From Gammaproteobacteria bacterium (GTDB lineage Bacteria; Pseudomonadota; Gammaproteobacteria; GCA-001735895): DNA of 7,617 bases. The position numbers and the translations under genes are program-made. How positions within the stretch are numbered: the first letter of the stretch is position 1; every line of letters starts with the position of its first letter. Below, piece by piece: positions 7,286 through 7,617 of the stretch. The notes below the pieces were generated by a model that saw only the letters and a list, made by a program, of their open reading frames with translations, was not told the origin of the DNA and did no database searches. The stretch spans positions 1 through 7,617 of the forward strand of contig JAPUFZ010000398.1 of NCBI GenBank assembly GCA_027293245.1, written 5' to 3'.

Positions 7286-7617
7286 ATGAAAATCAATCGT
7301 TATTTACTACTAGTCTTCTTAGTCGGTTTGCTCTCAACTGTTAGTCAGGCCAATGTCACCGACGAAGAGGAAATACGGTTTTACGATGTCGAAGTTATTA
7401 TATTTAAAAATGACAGGGGGCCGAAAAGCCAGGAGTATATTTTGCCGGTGAGTTCTCCGCGCATGGATGAAGAATTCCTTGACCTGTCATCGCCGCTCAG
7501 TATCGAAGCAGCCGCGGAAAAATCTTTCGATATTATTCCAGATGCCGAATTACGACTGACGCAGACAGTAATCGATATCGTCAAATCTAAGCGCTTTAGT
7601 TTGCTGGCTCACACGGG
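7286..7617 (+). CDS. csiV: CsiV-family peptidoglycan-associated secreted protein, 3' end cut by window edge
   Basis: The visible 110 codons encode a probable periplasmic protein. Residues 1-22 are a Sec signal peptide: basic start (K2, R5), hydrophobic core YLLLVFLVGLL, and an S-Q-A cleavage site before N23. The mature part opens with acidic residues then FYDVEVIIF (32-40), the typical beginning of CsiV (formerly DUF2803) proteins, and the visible end LLAHT(G) resembles the family's conserved LxHxxW region. In Vibrio cholerae, CsiV binds peptidoglycan and acts with LpoA in PBP1A-dependent wall synthesis. The ATG lies one base after the mfd TGA; an AGGAG at 7265-7269 is about 16 bases upstream, too far for an ideal ribosome site, so translational coupling to mfd is likely. 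Genes of this family commonly follow mfd in gammaproteobacteria, which supports the call. The C-terminal part lies beyond base 7617, so intactness is unknown. Confidence 0.82.
   Translation, partial: MKINRYLLLVFLVGLLSTVSQANVTDEEEIRFYDVEVIIFKNDRGPKSQEYILPVSSPRMDEEFLDLSSPLSIEAAAEKSFDIIPDAELRLTQTVIDIVKSKRFSLLAHT

Noticed and set aside
7381..7584. 67-residue minus-strand frame at the right end
   Set aside because: It is antisense to the csiV frame, which has a signal peptide, a family motif and conserved context; the antisense product shows nothing recognisable.
1..7617. A novel defence, mobile or biosynthetic system
   Set aside because: Every gene belongs to a recognised housekeeping or transport family, with intact motifs and ordinary spacing; there are no unexplained long frames, direct-repeat arrays or integration signatures.

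Overview
The window looks like chromosomal core sequence from a gammaproteobacterium of moderate GC content. The evidence is a Mfd that matches the enteric/pseudomonad form along its whole length, a CsiV-type gene directly after mfd (a gammaproteobacterial arrangement), a short PiT phosphate transporter of the kind found in pseudomonads and relatives, and a REP-like palindrome (GGGGTCAGA...TCTGACCCC) of a type common in that class. The species cannot be named from this sequence. There are no RNA genes, CRISPR arrays, insertion sequences or phage genes, and no stretch over 300 bases lacks a gene.

Layout: (1) Bases 1-1071, plus strand: the C-terminal 356 codons of a PiT-family phosphate permease, cut by the left edge. 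(2) Bases 1072-1147: a short convergent intergenic gap with two REP-like hairpins in mirror orientation. The second hairpin runs into the next gene and supplies its last codons and stop. (3) Bases 1148-1792, minus strand: a dimeric-type, all-alpha dUTP diphosphatase of the MazG-like superfamily. (4) Bases 1878-3728, minus strand: an SLC13/DASS-type permease with two RCK_C (TrkA_C) domains between its membrane halves. It is upstream of the dUTPase gene on the same strand, 85 bases away. (5) Bases 3729-3825: a compact divergent region that must hold the signals for the minus-strand pair and for mfd. (6) Bases 3826-7284, plus strand: mfd, complete and with all helicase motifs intact. (7) Bases 7286-7617, plus strand: the first 110 codons of a secreted CsiV-family protein, one base after the mfd stop and cut by the right edge.

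Functionally these are housekeeping genes: phosphate uptake, dUTP removal, anion or carboxylate transport, transcription-coupled repair and a cell-envelope factor. mfd and csiV probably form a transcription unit, and the SLC13 and dUTPase genes may form another. I found no convincing sign of a new system. The points most worth a second look are the mirror-image REP pair whose second unit forms the end of the dUTPase reading frame, and the uncertain start of mfd.
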